DNA of 64,000 nucleotides, taken from positions 245,240 to 309,239 of the forward strand of contig NW_008246081.1 in NCBI RefSeq assembly GCF_000281045.1, read 5' to 3'. The stretch comes from Saprolegnia diclina VS20. Its lineage: Eukaryota > Oomycota > Saprolegniomycetes > Saprolegniales > Saprolegniaceae. The notes below the pieces were generated by a model. It was not told the DNA's origin. It saw nothing but the letters and a program-made list of their open reading frames with translations, and ran no database searches. Numbering within the stretch: position 1 is the stretch's first letter; the number at the start of each line of letters is the position of its first letter. The position numbers were made by a program, and so were the translations under genes. Positions 1-11,620 of this stretch are shown piece after piece.

Positions 1-2
1 TC

Positions 3-1281
3 TTCCTCGAGTCGCCGGCCGGCGTCGGCTTTAGCCAGCCGCTGCTCAATGCGTCCGAGTACGACGACACGCGCACGGCTGCGCGCGCCTACGAGTTTCT
101 CGTCGAGTTTTTCACCAAGTACTCGGCGTACTATGGACGCGACTTTTACATCATGGGCGAGAGCTACGCCGGTCGGTACATTCCGTTCTTATTGCATCAG
201 CTCGTGACGACGCCGATTCCGCTCGTGCACCTCAAGGGGTTTGCGATCGGGAACCCTGCGACCGACGACAAGATTGACGGCAACGCCTACATGGACTACT
301 ACTACACACACGCCATGATCTCGCGCGAAAACTACCTCTCGATGGTCGCCAACTGCGCCGGCGAGCAGCTCAAGAAATGCATGCGGTCGGTGGCCACCTG
401 CTCGCCGCAGTGTGAAGCCGCACTTCGTGTCGGGATCATGTCGGCCAACAAGCAGCAGTTCAACCCGTACAACATTTATGGCGACGTGTGTCTCCTCCCA
501 AACAGCCAAGGCGACGCTCTTCACTACCGCCCTGTCGAGCTCCCGCGCGGCGACATTGGGCCGTGCCAGGACAAGTTCACCCAAAGCTACCTCCAGCTGC
601 ACTCTGTCCAGGAAATACTACACGTCACGGGCAGCCACGTCGCGTGGGCCGACTGCAACCATAATGTGACACGGCTCTATACACGGAGCATCTCGGCGCT
701 GCCGCTGTACCCGACGATTCTCTCGGCTGGTATGACATCTTGACTGGGGAGCAAGAGAAATACGATTCTCTGTAGGGCTCAAGGCGCTCATCTACAGCGG
801 CGACGCCGACTCGGTGGTCAACTTTATGGGCACCGAGCGCTGGATCGCCGACGAAGGCTTGAACTTGAGCGTCGTGGCACCGTGGGCGGCGTGGATCGGC
901 CCCGACAAGCAACTCGCGGGCTACACGCAGCAGTACGAGAACTTGACGTTCACGACGGTGAAAGGCGCGGGTCACATGGTCGCTGCCGTCCGCCCGCTGC
1001 ACGCACTCTACCTCTTCGAGTGCTTTGTGTTTGGCAAGGAGGCGTGCGACGGCTTCTTGTACCCGACAGACCGCCAAGAGTACCTCAGCGGCGAGCACAA
1101 TGGTATGCCGCTCATTCGCCTCTCGACAATGACTCGGGCGTCGGCGATCTTTGCGACAAAGGATGGCAGCATCGGTATCGCCCACGTCGCTGCGATGGCC
1201 AGCCTCGGCCTTGTCGTCACCGCCATCGTGCTGCGCATGTATATCCTCCGCCACCGCCGGTACCGATACCAAAAGCTGTAA
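3..1281 (+). CDS. Serine carboxypeptidase (family S10), 5' truncated
   Basis: Two exons, 3..729 and 776..1281, join in phase over a 46-nt intron. The start codon lies before the window. All three parts of the S10 catalytic triad are visible: Ser in GESYAGRY (from 153), Asp in IYSGDADSV just after the intron, and His in GAGHM near 970. The oxyanion-region motif ESPAGVGFS opens the fragment. The family removes C-terminal amino acids in acidic compartments or outside the cell. After the catalytic domain there is a hydrophobic segment (about 1186-1240) and a short basic tail rich in Arg and Tyr. This predicts a type I membrane anchor with a short cytosolic end, like Golgi KEX1-type enzymes rather than a soluble vacuolar CPY. 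Family assignment is firm; the location is inferred from the tail. Confidence 0.92.
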
Positions 1282-2033
1282 GCACCCAAACACTGTACTG
1301 GTTGAAAGATCGGTCGCATCTGCAATCTGTCGTCCGTGGGGAAGGGTGAAGACTCCAGAGGGCGTTGCCGGGAGGGAGCGCAAGCCTGTTGCTCGGACTG
1401 CGCGGTCGCACGACTCGGTGATAGCTCTTCTGGCACTGTTCAACGCCAGAAGAGGCAAGGGGGCACAATGGAAAGCTTGATAGTAACCTTGTCACTCGTG
1501 GTCCATGGCCACAGAGTGCAAGAGCGAGTTCTACACATCGGCGCGACTCGTCTTGCAAGGGTTAGGCTTCATTGCCGTCAACCTAACATTCGTAGAGCAA
1601 TGCACTACGAAAGCCATTGCTTTGAACGTTCGTAATGTGCACAAATTGTCCTCTGGGCGAATTCGTCGACAATTTCCAATGGCGAGGTTACAACGGTCTA
1701 GAAATCGGGGCGGCTCCAACAAACCAACGAGCGTTGCTGGCTTTGTAGTCGGAGCTTCCAACAAGATAGGGAGAGCCGCCACAACAGCGGTCGACGACCC
1801 AGATCTTATGTTTGTCCTTAAACGACTGGCATTCTACGTCCGACCAATCGACGCAGTGATGTTCCTTGCACTCGAGAGCAACCTCCTGTTTGCCAAGAAG
1901 CAGCGTGTCAATGTGCGACCAAGTCCGCTGGCCCTAGAAGCACTTGGGTGCGACGTTGAGGCAAGCTGCAGTTGCCAGCGAATAATTACGTGCAAATCAT
2001 AACTTAGCAAATATAAATTAGGTAGCGTGCGAT
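1282..2033. other. Intergenic, no gene recognised
   Basis: A stretch of 752 bases between the carboxypeptidase stop and the stop of the next gene on the minus strand, so the two genes converge here. A 165-codon open frame on + (1505-2002, ATG start) has no motif, no family resemblance and weaker third-position GC than the neighbouring exons. I leave it uncalled. Confidence 0.5.
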
Positions 2034-2480
2034 CTACAGCTCGTGTCTACCGATGGAGACGAGCGGGAAGGTCGGGAGCGTCCACGCGACTAGCGGGTAT
2101 CGCTTGGGGCGGTACGTCGGGCGGCGCGTCGTGACGTTGAAGCGGCCCTTGGTTGGCACCTTGTTGTTCCACGGCCGGCACGAAAAGACCTTGAGGTTAT
2201 AGCGTGTCTTGTCAAAGTCGTAGTAGCGGCCGAGGATCTGCGGGTGGAAGCGGTCGGCGGCCTCGTCCACATCGACGTCGAGCTCATCGACAGCCGGCAA
2301 CGCAACGACGGGCTCGACCACGTGCTGCGTCTTTTGCTTCTTCTGCGGCGACGCGTCGCCAGGCAGGGGCGTCGACTCGGCGCCTTGGCGCGGGCGCTTG
2401 GTGCCCCGGCGGAGGTCCTCGGCGGCGCGCTTGACGACCTTGGTGAGTGGCGACTCGAGCGAGAGGTAGGTCAGCATCAT
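2034..2480 (-). CDS. Small basic protein of unknown function
   Basis: Not recognised. From the ATG at 2480 the product is 148 residues. The frame stays open upstream to about 2654 without another ATG, so a 5' exon could be missing. The first part (MMLTYLSLESPLTKVVKRAA) is likely helical. A highly charged middle carries basic clusters (GTKRPRQG and PQKKQK) that look like a bipartite nuclear localisation signal. An acidic patch follows (DELDVDVDEAAD), then a C-terminal region rich in Tyr, Arg and Pro (FDKTRYNLKVFSCRPWNN onward). The Tyr/Arg/Trp-rich end looks more conserved than the middle and may be the functional part. A nuclear role is only inferred from the basic clusters. Confidence 0.5.
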   Translation of the reverse strand: MMLTYLSLESPLTKVVKRAAEDLRRGTKRPRQGAESTPLPGDASPQKKQKTQHVVEPVVALPAVDELDVDVDEAADRFHPQILGRYYDFDKTRYNLKVFSCRPWNNKVPTKGRFNVTTRRPTYRPKRYPLVAWTLPTFPLVSIGRHEL

Positions 2481-3283
2481 GTGCGTGCGGCCAGGCGAAT
2501 TGGGTTCTGTCACGTCCAGCGACCGCGCGAAAGCCGCTGCTGTTACAGATCCGTTTTCCAACAGTTCAGCAGCGAGAGCCAGACACGCTTTCTGTCCCAA
2601 ATCACCGGCCAACACGTTTCGTAACAGGTTATAACACACGACGCCAATAACTTCTTATCCTAGCCCGCGCGGTCAAGAGGCCAGCGTGCTGCAATATGGG
2701 CGAGCCAAGCAGCTTGAGGCGACGAGCTCTCGATCGCTGGCCGTGAACCGTTCTATCAGCCAAGCAGCTCTTGTCGCATCGACCAGTACTTGCCACACGT
2801 CCCACGCCGTCCGACTCAGAATCGCGTACCGTGTACTCGGTACCGGAATGGTCATTTGCGTCATACAGTGTATGTGGCGTAGCGACGACGGCGTCGCGCG
2901 CCGCACGCGGCCGACGTTGCTGCCGTGGCACTTCCCACAGAGCCCACAGGGCTACTAGTGCGTGGTGGGATTGGGTCATCGAGTGTTATAACACGCGAGT
3001 GTCGGCGGCGCGAAGGCCAGGCCGTACGTTCTCGTGCCTCTACCCCAACGCACTTGAGCTACACGCGCTGACTGTATCACGGCGACACCACCAGTCCACT
3101 GGACTGCAGAGTGGGGACAATCGGCAATAATATCATGTTCAGCATATTTGTGACCGACAACTTCAACGAACGTTCGATGACATGGCAACCTTTGCGACAC
3201 GGCGCTCATTAGCAACGCGCGATGCATATCAAAAGCGAAGGCGATAGCCAGCGCAGACATCGATCGAAGGTAGGTGGGGCTCG
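2481..3283. other. Intergenic, no gene recognised
   Basis: About 800 bases upstream of the small minus-strand gene and downstream of the FANCA-like gene. It contains a perfect 12-base palindrome GTGTTATAACAC near 2985 and a second copy of its core (GTTATAACAC) at about 2628. No convincing coding frame is seen on either strand. Confidence 0.4.
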
Positions 3284-6200
3284 TTACATCGTGCTGGACC
3301 AGAGCATGCTGCTGCTGCTGGCGGTAGCGGCGGACGGACTCGAGTGGAGGTCCTCGGGCAGGAGACGCCGCATCACGTCCCGCACTTGGGCGTTTTCGAT
3401 TCGAATGTTCAAGCGGGCGCCGGCCGCCACCGTCTCGGCCAAGAAGGTTGGCACACTACATCGCACGCCTGAGATGCAGAAAGAAGGAAGAGCGCACCTA
3501 GTCCCGATCACCGACGCCCACGCAAAGAGCCAGGGCGGTGTCGCCGTTGACGTCGTCGCTGCTTCCACGTACGTCGCACAGGCCATAGCGACTTGCTCCA
3601 GCCACGCTGCGCGATGTAGCTGAATACATGCAATGTGGGCAGTCGGATGGAGCTGCTGCACCACGAGGAGCACCCACAGCGCGCCACGTAACGAGCCGCC
3701 AGTCGAAACGGTCAAGAAGATTTGCCCCGTCGCGCGCGGGTGGAGCACGAGACTGCGCGCCGCCAGCTGCACAAGCAAAAGCGGGTACTTGGTGTGGGCG
3801 TCTGTGGCTTCAATCCACTCGCCCCACGCCGCGTGCGCGTCCTCAACGACTCTCGCGCTGGCTCGTTCGTCGCGCAGTAACAGCTTTGCCTCGAGCGTCG
3901 ATAAATCCAGCGGCATGCCCCACGCGAGCCAGAAGCGCGCGAGCTTTAGAAACGAGGCACGCCACTCGGTCGGGTACGGGTGCATCGCGCCGCGGGTCGT
4001 GGCGAGTACCAAGTCGACATGCAGCTCGCCTAGAAGCGGCAGCACCGCACTCTCGGGCACGAGCGCAGCGTTGACCATGGGCCAAAAGTACAAAACGCTT
4101 GCGAGCACAATGGGCGACAAGGTCTCCTGGAGCTGCTGCCACGACATCTCGCTACCGCTCGAGAGACTGGCCGCGAGGAGGATGCCCGTCGTGCGCGGGT
4201 GCCACGGCGCGAGGTCGGCCAAGTGCGTCGTCGCAAACGCTTGCAGCAAAGAAAAAGCCCTCGGCTGCATATGTCCATGCACGACGACCGCGAGAAGCAG
4301 CTCCAAGAAGACGCCCACGTACGACGCCTTGTGTATCACATTGGTGCAAGCGGCGATGCGACTCGTTGCGTGCTCGGTTAGCACATTGACGATGGCCGTG
4401 ACGAGGTTGCCCTTCTTGCTCGACTGGTTCATGACCATTATGAGCGCTTGCTGGAAGAGCGCGACGCCAAGCCCAACGTCGCAAGCCGCGTGCGGTCGCT
4501 TGCGCTTCTTTGTGCGTGTCCAGCACGGGTGGATCTAGAGGCCGCGTGGTGAAGCTACTGGCCGGCGCGTTGAACGTACCGCGACGCGGTCGTGCTCGGT
4601 GGTGTGCGGCAGTGATGCATCCGTGGCGTGGCACGTGTCTAGCAAGTTGAATTGCAGACCGCTGCGTTAGTTCTTTGTACCTTGGTGTCGAAGGAGCTCC
4701 TTGCCCATGCTACAGACGGTCGAGATGGCGGCGGCGTCGACGCGGTCCTTGATGCTCATGAAGTGCATTGCTAGGCAGTCGATGCGGTAGGCGGGTGAAG
4801 CGAGCCCGACGTGCAGCTCGAATTCGAGCCAGACGGGAAAGAACGCCGCCGACTCGAGCACTGGCGCGCGTTGCTCAAACAGCCGTTCTTCGAGGCGGCG
4901 GATGCTCGTAGGGAGCCACGACGGACCATCAAGGCCGTGGTAGTGGTGCCGCAGCGAGACCCAGTACAGAAACTGCACGACCCGCACCGAGACACGCGCG
5001 TCGACGCCGTCATTGCTTTGGGAGAGAAGAAAAATCGCCTCCGTGTACTCAAAGCAGCTGCAAAAGACGTCGACGATCGTATCGGGCGCAACGCCCGCAA
5101 TGTGAGCTTCTAGCAATGCGATAGCGCCGGGCGTGTCATCCATGGCACACGCGGCGGCGCCGAGAAGCCATCCGCCGTGACGCAGCGTGGCGACGTCCGT
5201 GTGAAGCCACGCGAGAAAGGCTGTTTGAAGCGCGTCGACGTTGGGCAGCGCCGCAACGGCGACCAAGAACGTATGCAGCGACGGCAGCACTGACTCCGCG
5301 CTTGGTACTGCCAGCATCTCGTTGCATCCGGCGCGAATGTCACCGAGGAGCGTGTCAAGGGACATGGAGGGTTGGAGCAAGCTACCGCGCACGCGAGCCG
5401 TCATGCGGCCAAGCACAGCGGATGGCGTCCGTCCCGGCAAAATTGACGTAGCGACGAGCTCGCGCGCCAAGCTCGAGAGCGTTTGCTGTCGCGTCTGCTC
5501 GTAAGCGACGCGGCGCGTCACAAGCGCGTGCACGCGTTGAACGAACGGCGCATACTCGATCTCGGTGATCGACTTTTCGTGGACGAGCGCATGGGTGAGC
5601 TGCGCCCACCCGAGGAGCATCGAGAAGGGCAGTTGATGCGGCATCTCGGCGTGCAGCAAATATGGCTTGAGCACGGTTTGCCACACGTTACCCTGCATCA
5701 AGATGCGCTGGCGCAGCTTGGACGAGACGCGGCCGGTATCGAGGAAGGCCTCGACATACCCCTCGACTTCGGTCGCCGTGGCATCTCGGGCTTTGTCCAG
5801 CGCCGCTACTGGGCATACAGCGTTAGGTAAAGCTAGTATGGGGTGCGTACCGTTAGGGGTTGGAACGGCTGCGGCCTTGAGCTGCTGAAGCCGGCTCCGG
5901 GCCAGCGACACGTAGGTCCAGACAAACTCGGGAAACTCGCTCGCGTGGGTCTTGAGGACGCGGAGTGTCATTTCAATCGCCTTTGCGTCCGTCGTCGCGT
6001 GCAGCTCGTCGGTCAAAAGCGCCGACATGAACTGGAGACTCCGCTTCGTCGTCAAGAGAGCGCAAGTCGGGCGAAGACACACGGATACAGCTCGGGTTAG
6101 CTCTGTGTTGGTTGCCGTCAACGACGGTGACGCGTGGCTGGCGACGCCAAAGTGGACTTCAAACCAGCGGGAATAGATGTCTGGCTCGTCCACGCACGCT

Positions 6201-7216
6201 TGCGCCGCTAATCGGAGTCCGTAGAGCGCCACATCAGCAGTCATTGCCTGGAGGCCGGTCTCCACCAAGTCGTGCGCGAGCGAGAGCACCTGCAGAACGA
6301 GCTGCGGGCCCTCTCGGTGGTAGTAGCCGATGAGGGCGACCAAGCCGGGGTGAATGGTCCTCGAGGCGATGACGGCGGGGTCCGCGACCGCTGTTTGCAA
6401 CACCTAGAGTACAGTGTTAGCGCACTTGGCGCACGTGAGCAACTACCGAGAGGAAGACGGTGACGTCCGTGACGCTGCCGAGCCGCTCGATGCGTGCTGG
6501 CGTCGGAGATGGCTGCGATGCGAGACGGACGAGCTGCTCGCGAAGAAAGGCTTGTATTGTTGCGTGCTGCTTGTGGGGCGGAAGGCGTCGATGAGTAGCG
6601 CATGTACTTTGTCATTGTCCGAGGTGTTGAAGGTCTCGACGATGGCAGCGATGGCAGGGCGAAGCAAGGCGACTGCGCTCTTTGTTGCGTCATCAAGCGA
6701 TACGAGGCATGCGACGAGGTAGTCGAGGATGCGTCGGCTGGTGTCGTCTGTGGCCGACGCAGTGACCGTCGACACGAGGTTGTGCACGCCACGGCGCCAA
6801 TGCGTCGACGCATGTCCATGGGGAAAGAGAGCTCGTAGGAGGTAGCTGCTGTAGTTGATCGCGCCCGCTTCGTGCAGCAGCCACGCAATGGTCGCGTCGT
6901 GCGGCGTCGCTTCGAGCACGAGTGCATCGATAATCGCAGCCGCCTCGAGCTCGCACGATCGGGCAACTCGATCGACATCGCCTTGGAGCACGTACGCCAG
7001 GTAGTTGTCGTCGCGGGCAGATGCCCAGGCTGCGTACGACCGCATGAGCGCGACCACGGCCGAGGGTGTCGAGACCGCACGCGCTGGCGCCGAGGTCGAT
7101 CGCGGGGCTGCGCCATCCATGGCCCGGTTGCAGCTCTGGACGAAGCTCAGCATCTCGCTGCGAAGGCTCTCGCGTCGCCCATCGAGGCCCGGGCCCGCCG
7201 AGTCCTGCTCGCGCAT
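3284..7216 (-). CDS. FANCA: FANCA-like Fanconi anaemia core-complex protein
   Basis: Exons, in transcription order: 7216-6608, 6566-6447, 6403-5851, 5808-4681, 4638-4580, 4534-3498 and 3455-3284. All junctions are in phase with GTAC-type donors and CTAG/CAG acceptors; the last intron (3456-3497) is in-frame and less certain. The product is about 1,225 residues, almost all helical; animal FANCA is about 1,450. Two stretches match the FANCA pattern in order: YSRWFEVHFG, then TKRSLQFMSALL, then WTYVSLARSRLQQLK, and later VEAFLDTGRVS followed by a leucine-rich block. A basic cluster (TKKRKRP, near 4510) could direct it to the nucleus. In animals FANCA is part of the ubiquitin ligase complex that marks FANCD2/FANCI at DNA interstrand crosslinks. 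The start at 7216 is the first ATG; the frame is open to 7300 without another. Alternative: another large helical repair protein. Confidence 0.7.
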
Positions 7217-7565
7217 GGGCAGATCTTGAGCTCGCGCGGTGCTGGGTCCACGATTCCGGAGTCCGGATAATATTTCACCGGTCCGGATACACGACTCCAA
7301 ACCTACCCCTATGCTTGTGTCGTCGAGTTGTCGGAGTTTGCCAGCACAGTTCCCAGTCCGCTAGAGGTCAGGAACGGCGCGGCGCTACCGGTATCTCGCG
7401 TGCGACCAGCGAATGCTGTGCGAGATTACCGCGTTGATTCTCCAGCCCTCTTGTCGACGATGGCGAGTGGCAGACGTAATAACACAAAGATGCACAACTT
7501 GTCTGCCGCATTCAATAAATAGAGGGTGAATTGGACCTTACGACGACTCGAACTGACGGGAGCAA
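7217..7565. promoter_or_regulatory. Intergenic region with three TCCGGA elements upstream of the FANCA-like gene
   Basis: The 75 bases upstream of the FANCA-like ATG hold ATTCCGGA, GTCCGGATAA and GTCCGGATAC (7254-7290). The same core recurs near other start codons in this window. The remainder up to the RING gene stop shows no gene. Confidence 0.45.
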
Positions 7566-8487
7566 CTACATGACGCGACACGTTTTGGTTTTTTCTTTGA
7601 GGCGCGGGGGAATTCGCCGCCCAGCGTTGGTGGCTTGATTGCTGCCCGGTTCGTTAGAGGGATTCGTCGCCTCGTCGTCCTCGGGCGTGCAGAGCTCGTC
7701 GAGCGCGGGAAACACCATGTTGGGCGTCGTATTGAGGCGACTTCCTGCCCGCTTAAAGGATGTCACAAACGAGTTGGGCAAATGCGGGACCTCGTCCAGC
7801 TTCCAGTAGTGGTCGACCTCGAACCCCGTGTTTTCAAACATGACAGTCACGTCACGGTAGCAGACAGGACACGCGTGCCTAGTACACACCACGTGTGACG
7901 TCACGACGTCCCAAGACGGCATGTACGTACGGCCAATGGGCACCTTTCCCGATAGTCTTGGTCACGGGCGGGTGGTAGTCCAAGCACTTGTTGCAGACGC
8001 ACTTGTGCTCACACGGGAAGAAGACCATTAGGATCTTTTGCGTCTTGCACATGATGCAGCGCGCCTCGGGATCGAACGTTTTGTCGGACCGGCGCGAGAA
8101 TGGCTTGGCGCTGTTGTAGCGATCGATGTCCGTGATGTAGTCGGTGGTCATGGATTGACTCTGTCGCCGGAGCGCTTGGAGCTTGAGTTGCTTCTCCTTT
8201 TCGCTCAGCGCCGTTGCGAGCGGGGTACTGCGTAGCTCTGGAATCGGCTGCTCGTCTTCGCTATTACGTCGTCGACTCGATATGAGGTCGTCGATCGGCG
8301 GCAGCGTCGAATCCGAGTCGAGCACGACCCGCGGCAGACTTGTCCAGTCGTCGGGCGGGTGTGCTTGGCAGTGTCCGCTCTCTTCGTGCCGGTACTGAAT
8401 GACGCCACCGTGCGAGACCTCTTCGACCCAGCCTTCTCGCTTCTGCAAAACGGCGCTCTTCGCATGCTCTGCTTCAAGGGGCTCCAT
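7566..8487 (-). CDS. RING-finger protein with WW-like N-terminal region
   Basis: Two exons, 8487-7931 and 7878-7566, join in phase over a 52-nt intron with a GTACGT donor; the product is 289 residues. The join rebuilds a compact RING finger: CIMCKTQKIL, then PCEHKCVCNKCLDY, and after the intron CPVCYRDV. This is typical of E3 ubiquitin ligases. Near the N terminus GWVEEV, then IQYRHEESGHCQAHPPDDW, has the two tryptophans and spacing of a degenerate WW domain, which could bind proline-rich partners. A long hydrophilic linker separates the modules. The tail after the RING is low in complexity and ends in basic residues. The start at 8487 is the first ATG of the open frame. E3 activity is inferred from the family. 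Confidence 0.72.
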
Positions 8488-9269
8488 GAACCACCGTCGT
8501 CGCCACCGCGTTTCGCAGGAACGAACGCACTTTCTATTTCAGTCCCGAAACGCGTTGTCGTGTGCGATAGTCCATAAATACCGATAACGCCAACGTGCAT
8601 AATGAGCTGTCATTGTCGGAGTCACTCGCCCCTTTGGTGGTGGCCCAAACTCGCTTTCCATCCCAGCAGGTAGGCAACCCATCTCTTGTGGGCTCAGAGC
8701 GCTCTTCGTAGCATGCATCTCGCTGGCGAAACGAGCCGAGGTTGACGACGACATGGCGTTGCACCTTCCATGACGCAGCTGAGAACTTATCGCGCTGCGG
8801 ATGCTCTCCGAACCGCGTCGACTGCAGGCGTCCTGACATGGGCTGAGCCAAGGATGCCCACGGATACCATGGGGCACGCAGGCTGCTTGTTCGCATGTGC
8901 AAATTGCCCTTTGTCTCAAAGGTGAAATCTAGTCTTGAAGATGCAGCGCTAAACTAGATATTTGTATGCGTTCACAACCATCTGGTATAGAGAACTGCAA
9001 CGGAGGTGCGTATGTATGCATTTCTGCGACAGACCTCGTTGCAGCCACCGCCTTGCATCTGGGCGCCACGATCGGGATTGGTCAAAATCGGTGCGCTTCG
9101 TGGCTGTTCCTCGCACGCGATTGGCAGATTTGGTTTCGACCAATCACGTGGTGACCTACGCAAGCGGGAGATCAACGAAGGCGACGGGGCAGCCACATAG
9201 TTTGTTTTCGCTCGTCGCACGCAAGTACTAAGAACAGAGTTGGCGCCTGCTGATGATGATGACGTAGCC
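8488..9269. other. Divergent intergenic region, no gene recognised
   Basis: About 780 bases between two divergently transcribed genes. Two CCAAT-type elements lie in the last 200 bases before the carboxylase start: GGATTGGTC near 9074 and GACCAATCACG near 9137. Open frames here lack motifs and overlap one another on both strands. Confidence 0.4.
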
Positions 9270-11049
9270 ATGCTCTCGTCCCTGCGCCAGCCGCTCCTGC
9301 GCCGCGCCTTGTCGTCGCACGCGCTGCCGTTCGCCGCCGCCTCCAACGTCCTCGACGGCCGCATCAACACCAAGTCGGCCGACTTTGTCGACAGCATGAA
9401 GCGCATGAACGACCTCACGGCCGAGCTCAAGGTTCTCTTCATGTACCTATCAGCACTCACATCTCAATCGCATTTGTGGTAGGTTCGTCTCGACAAGACG
9501 CGCCTCGGCGGTGGTGAGGCGGCGCGCGCCAAGCACGTAGCCCGCAACAAGCTTCTCGTGCGCGATCGCATCGACTCGCTCTTGGACCCGGGCAGTCCGT
9601 TCCTCGAGCTCTCGCCCTTGGCGTACGCTGCTGGTCCTTGGGGGATGTACCTCTCATGCTATGGCGTGTAGCGCCAACGGCATGTACGGCACGGACGTCC
9701 CCGCCGCCGGGATCGTCACGGGCATTGGTCGCATCAACGGCATCGAGTGCATGATTCTCGGCAACGACGCGACCGTGAAGGGCGGCACGTACTTCCCCAT
9801 GACGGTCAAGAAGCATTTGCGTGCGCAGGAGATTGCGCGTGAGAACCGCCTGCCGTGCATCTACATGGTTGACTCGGGCGGCGCGTTCCTGCCCCTCCAG
9901 GCCGAGATCTTCCCGGACAAGGAGCACTTTGGCCGCGAGTTTTACAACCAAGCCATCATGTCGTCCGAGGGCATTCCGCAGATCGCGGTCGTCATGGGCA
10001 GCTGCACGGCCGGCGGCGCGTACGTCCCGGCCATGTGCGACGAGAGTGTCATTGTCCAGGGCAACGGCACGGTCTTCCTCGCGGGCCCGCCGCTCGTCAA
10101 GGCGGCGACAGGCGAGGTCGTCTCGGCCGAGGAGCTCGGTGGCGCCGACGTCCACTGCCGCACGTCGGGCGTGACGGACCACCTCGCCAAGAACGACGCG
10201 CACGCGATCGACATTGTGCGCCGGATCGTGTCCAACTTAAACCACGAGAAGAAGCCGGACATGACGCTGACGCCGGTCGAAGAGCCGGTCTTTAGCCCCG
10301 AAGAGCTCGGCGGCGTCATTCCCGTCGACTCGCGCAAGCCGTTTGACGTGCGCAAGGTCATTGCGCGCCTCGTCGACGGCTCCAAGTTTGACGAGTTCAA
10401 GCAGCACTACGGCACGACGATCGTCACGGGCTTTGCGCGCCTCTACGGTCGCCCGATCGGTATCATTGCCAACAACGGCATTCTCTTCTCCGAGTCGAGT
10501 GTCAAGGCCGCGCACTTTATCGAGCTCTGCACGCAGCGCCAGATCCCGCTGCTCTTTCTCCAAAACATCACTGGCTTCATGGTCGGCAAGAAGGCCGAGC
10601 ACGGCGGTATCGCCAAGGATGGCGCCAAGCTTGTGACTGCCGTCTCGTGCGCCAAGGTGCCCAAGGTGACGGTCATCATCGGTGGCAGCTACGGTGCGGG
10701 CAACTACGGCATGTGCGGCCGCGCCTTCTCGCCGCGCTTCTTGTACATGTGGCCCAACGCGCGCATCTCGGTCATGGGCGGCGAGCAGGCCGCGGGCGTC
10801 TTGGCGACGGTCCAGCGCGACAACCTCGAGCGTGCCGGCAAGACGTGGTCGGCGGAGGAAGAGGCTGCGTTCAAGCAGCCGACGCTCGAAAAGTACGAGG
10901 CCGAGAGCTCGGCGTACTACTCGACGGCCCGCCTCTGGGACGATGGCATCATCGACCCGAAGGACACGCGCAAGATCCTCGGCCTCAGCTTCAGCGCCGC
11001 GCTCAACGAAAAGCCCGAGCCGACCAAGTTTGGCGTCTTCCGTATGTAG
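9270..11049 (+). CDS. MCCC2: Methylcrotonyl-CoA carboxylase beta (carboxyltransferase) subunit, mitochondrial
   Basis: Exons 9270-9431, 9483-9622 and 9672-11049 join in phase to give 559 residues (human MCCC2 is 563). The enzyme transfers CO2 from carboxybiotin on the alpha subunit to 3-methylcrotonyl-CoA in leucine breakdown, in the mitochondrial matrix. The first ~25 residues are rich in Arg, Leu, Ser and Ala with no acids, as expected for a targeting presequence. Family motifs are clear: [68 protein letters not shown] and [20 protein letters not shown]. The last two form the acyl-CoA pocket. The pattern fits MCC better than propionyl-CoA carboxylase. No alpha subunit is seen nearby. Confidence 0.95.
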
Positions 11050-11210
11050 AGCGATACGCATAAGCTGTAGAGAAACAAGGAGCGTTGCTGTGTGTGAACA
11101 ACGACAACGAGGTTGCATATCCCCATCGCTCGATCAATGGACATGGAGTACCAAGTGCACGAGCATGTATGATGATGGCTGGTTAGGCAAATGACAAAAG
11201 CAAGGTGAAG

Positions 11211-11620
11211 TTACTTGTCGTCTTCCTTCTTGGGCGCGCGGAGAGCCCGCTGCAGTTGGTAGAGCTGCGCCGTTTCGTTCGAGACGTGGCACACGAAGAG
11301 GAGGTAGTTGCGCGGCTGGACCATCCAGGCAAAGCGCATGAAGATCAAGCTGTACATGGCCATGGCTAGTTGCGAGAGAGAGTAATGAGACGCTGCCGTG
11401 ACGTCCTTGGCACCTACCGCCGGTCATGTTGACCGAGATCGTCTCCGCCGGCTTGTTCATGTCGGCGATCGCCTAGTACGACGACCATGAGCATCTTGCG
11501 ATGGTCCTCGCGACGTACGGCGGCGACGAAGCCCCAGTTGGCGACGGGTCCCCAGAAGTGCGTCGTCTTGGGCCCCGTGGGGTGGTTGAGGAAGGACTTG
11601 AATCGACTGGCAAACGTCAT
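11211..11620 (-). CDS. MPC1: Mitochondrial pyruvate carrier subunit 1
   Basis: Exons 11620-11519, 11472-11418 and 11365-11211 join in phase to give 103 residues, close to animal and yeast MPC1. The carrier brings pyruvate across the inner mitochondrial membrane as a heterodimer with MPC2. Family hallmarks are the N-terminal amphipathic part [19 protein letters not shown], then ANWGF before intron 1, MNKPAETIS after it, and the membrane segment with [16 protein letters not shown]. The C terminus is short and charged. It converges with the carboxylase gene, 161 bases apart. An ATCCGGAT element sits about 50 bases upstream of the ATG, at 11673. Confidence 0.94.

Noticed and set aside
1505-2002. 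165-codon + frame after the carboxypeptidase
   Set aside because: No motif, weaker coding composition than neighbours, and no splice context; left as intergenic.
3633-4538. 301-codon + frame
   Set aside because: Opposite the last large FANCA exon; no family features.
9661-11049. ATG at 9661 as the carboxylase start
   Set aside because: It lies inside intron 2; using it would drop the presequence and the conserved N-terminal carboxyltransferase region encoded by two upstream in-phase exons.
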